In this document: positions 5,637 to 6,234 of the stretch, one piece after another
Position numbering within the stretch: the stretch's first letter is position 1
How the letters are laid out: each line of letters opens with the position of its first letter
From: Chitinophagaceae bacterium
Lineage (GTDB): Bacteria; Bacteroidota; Bacteroidia; Chitinophagales; Chitinophagaceae
NCBI GenBank assembly: GCA_009996555.1
Contig: JAACZX010000542.1
Location: 1 to 6,234, forward strand
Direction of reading: 5' to 3'
DNA length: 6,234 bases
Made by a program: the position numbers and the translations under genes
The notes under the pieces: generated by a model
Told to the model about the DNA's origin: nothing
The model's database searches: none
What the model saw: the letters and a program-made list of their open reading frames with translations, nothing else

Positions 5637-6234
5637 GCTGTTTACGCATCATCCTTTTTTTATCCGGCTGTTTCATTGGGAATACTGGAGTTTTACAATC
5701 GTTTACGGATGGATCTATCCCTTCTTTGCCCTGCTTTGCGTGAGGGCAGGCGGGAAGTTCTTTTTTACAGCCGCTAATCCAACAATTAAGCATGGTGGGT
5801 TTTTAATGGAACCAAAGCAGGAGATCTATCCATTGATACCAAAGGAATATTATCCTGCTTTTTTCTTTGTGCCTGCCGGAACAACTGTTGATGTACTTCA
5901 TCAGCAAATAGAAAATCATCAATTCAGTTTCCCGTTAATCGCAAAACCAGTTATTGGTATGCAGGGAAAAGCTGTAAAGAAAATTAACAGCCCGGGTGAG
6001 CTGAAAGAGTATGCAGATCTTTGTACGGTTGATTATATGATCCAGGAATTATCGCTTCACAAATATGAAGTGGGCGTTTTCTATCATCGTTTTCCAAATG
6101 AAACAAATGGTACTGTTACTGGTATTGTTGCAAAAGAACCAATGACAATAGTGGGCGATGGTGAATCATCAATTTACCAGCTTATTATGGAAGTGCCACG
6201 ATATATTCTGCAGATGGATGCACTGAAGCAGATG
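5623..6234 (+). CDS. ATP-grasp ligase-like protein (copy B), cut by right edge
   Basis: From the ATG at 5623 the frame is open for 204 codons to the window end, so the C-terminal catalytic part is outside. Residues 18-204 align without gaps to residues 11-197 of copy A, with about 64 identities in 187 by hand count (34%). Shared landmarks are HWEYW (18-22), a hydrophobic segment (about 24-40), FTAANPTIKHGGF (48-60), the Lys loop LIAKPVIGMQG (105-115, K108), YMIQEL (138-143), YEVGVFYHR (148-156), GTVTG (163-167), KE (171-172) and VGDG (177-180). The metal-binding strand seen in copy A is not in view, so activity cannot be judged. The gene begins inside the last 14 bases of the NRDE gene, with no room for its own promoter there, so it belongs to the DinB-NRDE transcript. 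Confidence 0.88.
   Translation, partial: MRLFKLFTHHPFFIRLFHWEYWSFTIVYGWIYPFFALLCVRAGGKFFFTAANPTIKHGGFLMEPKQEIYPLIPKEYYPAFFFVPAGTTVDVLHQQIENHQFSFPLIAKPVIGMQGKAVKKINSPGELKEYADLCTVDYMIQELSLHKYEVGVFYHRFPNETNGTVTGIVAKEPMTIVGDGESSIYQLIMEVPRYILQMDALKQM

Noticed and set aside
5599..5793. 64-codon minus-strand frame across the NRDE/ATP-grasp B junction
   Set aside because: It is antisense to two overlapping genes with strong family evidence.

Overview
The window looks like a chromosomal segment from a member of the Bacteroidota, probably near the Chitinophagaceae. Three things point there. Several gene starts have promoters with the phylum's TAnnTTTG -7 element and an upstream TTG/TTTG. Shine-Dalgarno sequences are largely absent. 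The protein families (CCG-domain Fe-S protein beside a small 'SGCSTDSSVR' protein, DinB beside an NRDE/TANGO2 protein, membrane-anchored ATP-grasp proteins) are typical of that group. The genus is an inference from recall of similar proteins, not a computed result. I see no mobile element, CRISPR array, tRNA or rRNA.

Layout. (1) Positions 1-301, minus strand: the N-terminal 100 codons of a putative exported protein that runs off the left edge. (2) Positions 302-1033: about 730 bp without a convincing gene. It holds two minus-strand Bacteroidota-type promoters, a 24-bp AT-rich palindrome just upstream of the distal one, scattered CTGTCAA repeats, and a weak terminator for the genes to the right. 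(3) Positions 1034-2876, minus strand: a probable three-gene operon of a CCG-domain Fe-S protein, a four-helix membrane protein of unknown function, and a conserved 173-aa protein often mislabelled 'ABC transporter ATPase'. (4) Positions 2877-2970: a 94-bp divergent promoter region. (5) Positions 2971-4011, plus strand: an ATP-grasp ligase-like protein (copy A) whose promoter lies so close to the ATG that its mRNA may be leaderless. (6) Positions 4012-4410: a 399-bp spacer with a possible structured element. (7) Positions 4411 to the right edge, plus strand: three overlapping genes, DinB-family, NRDE/TANGO2-family, and a second ATP-grasp gene (copy B) cut by the window end.

The main observation is that copies A and B are paralogues. 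By a hand count they align without gaps over 187 residues at about 34% identity, and both have a hydrophobic N-terminal segment before the ATP-grasp core. They bracket the DinB and NRDE genes, and copy B is physically overlapped with them. This suggests, but does not prove, a small functional module: two membrane-associated carboxylate-amine-type ligases, a metal-dependent DinB enzyme and an NRDE protein. The substrate cannot be read from the sequence.
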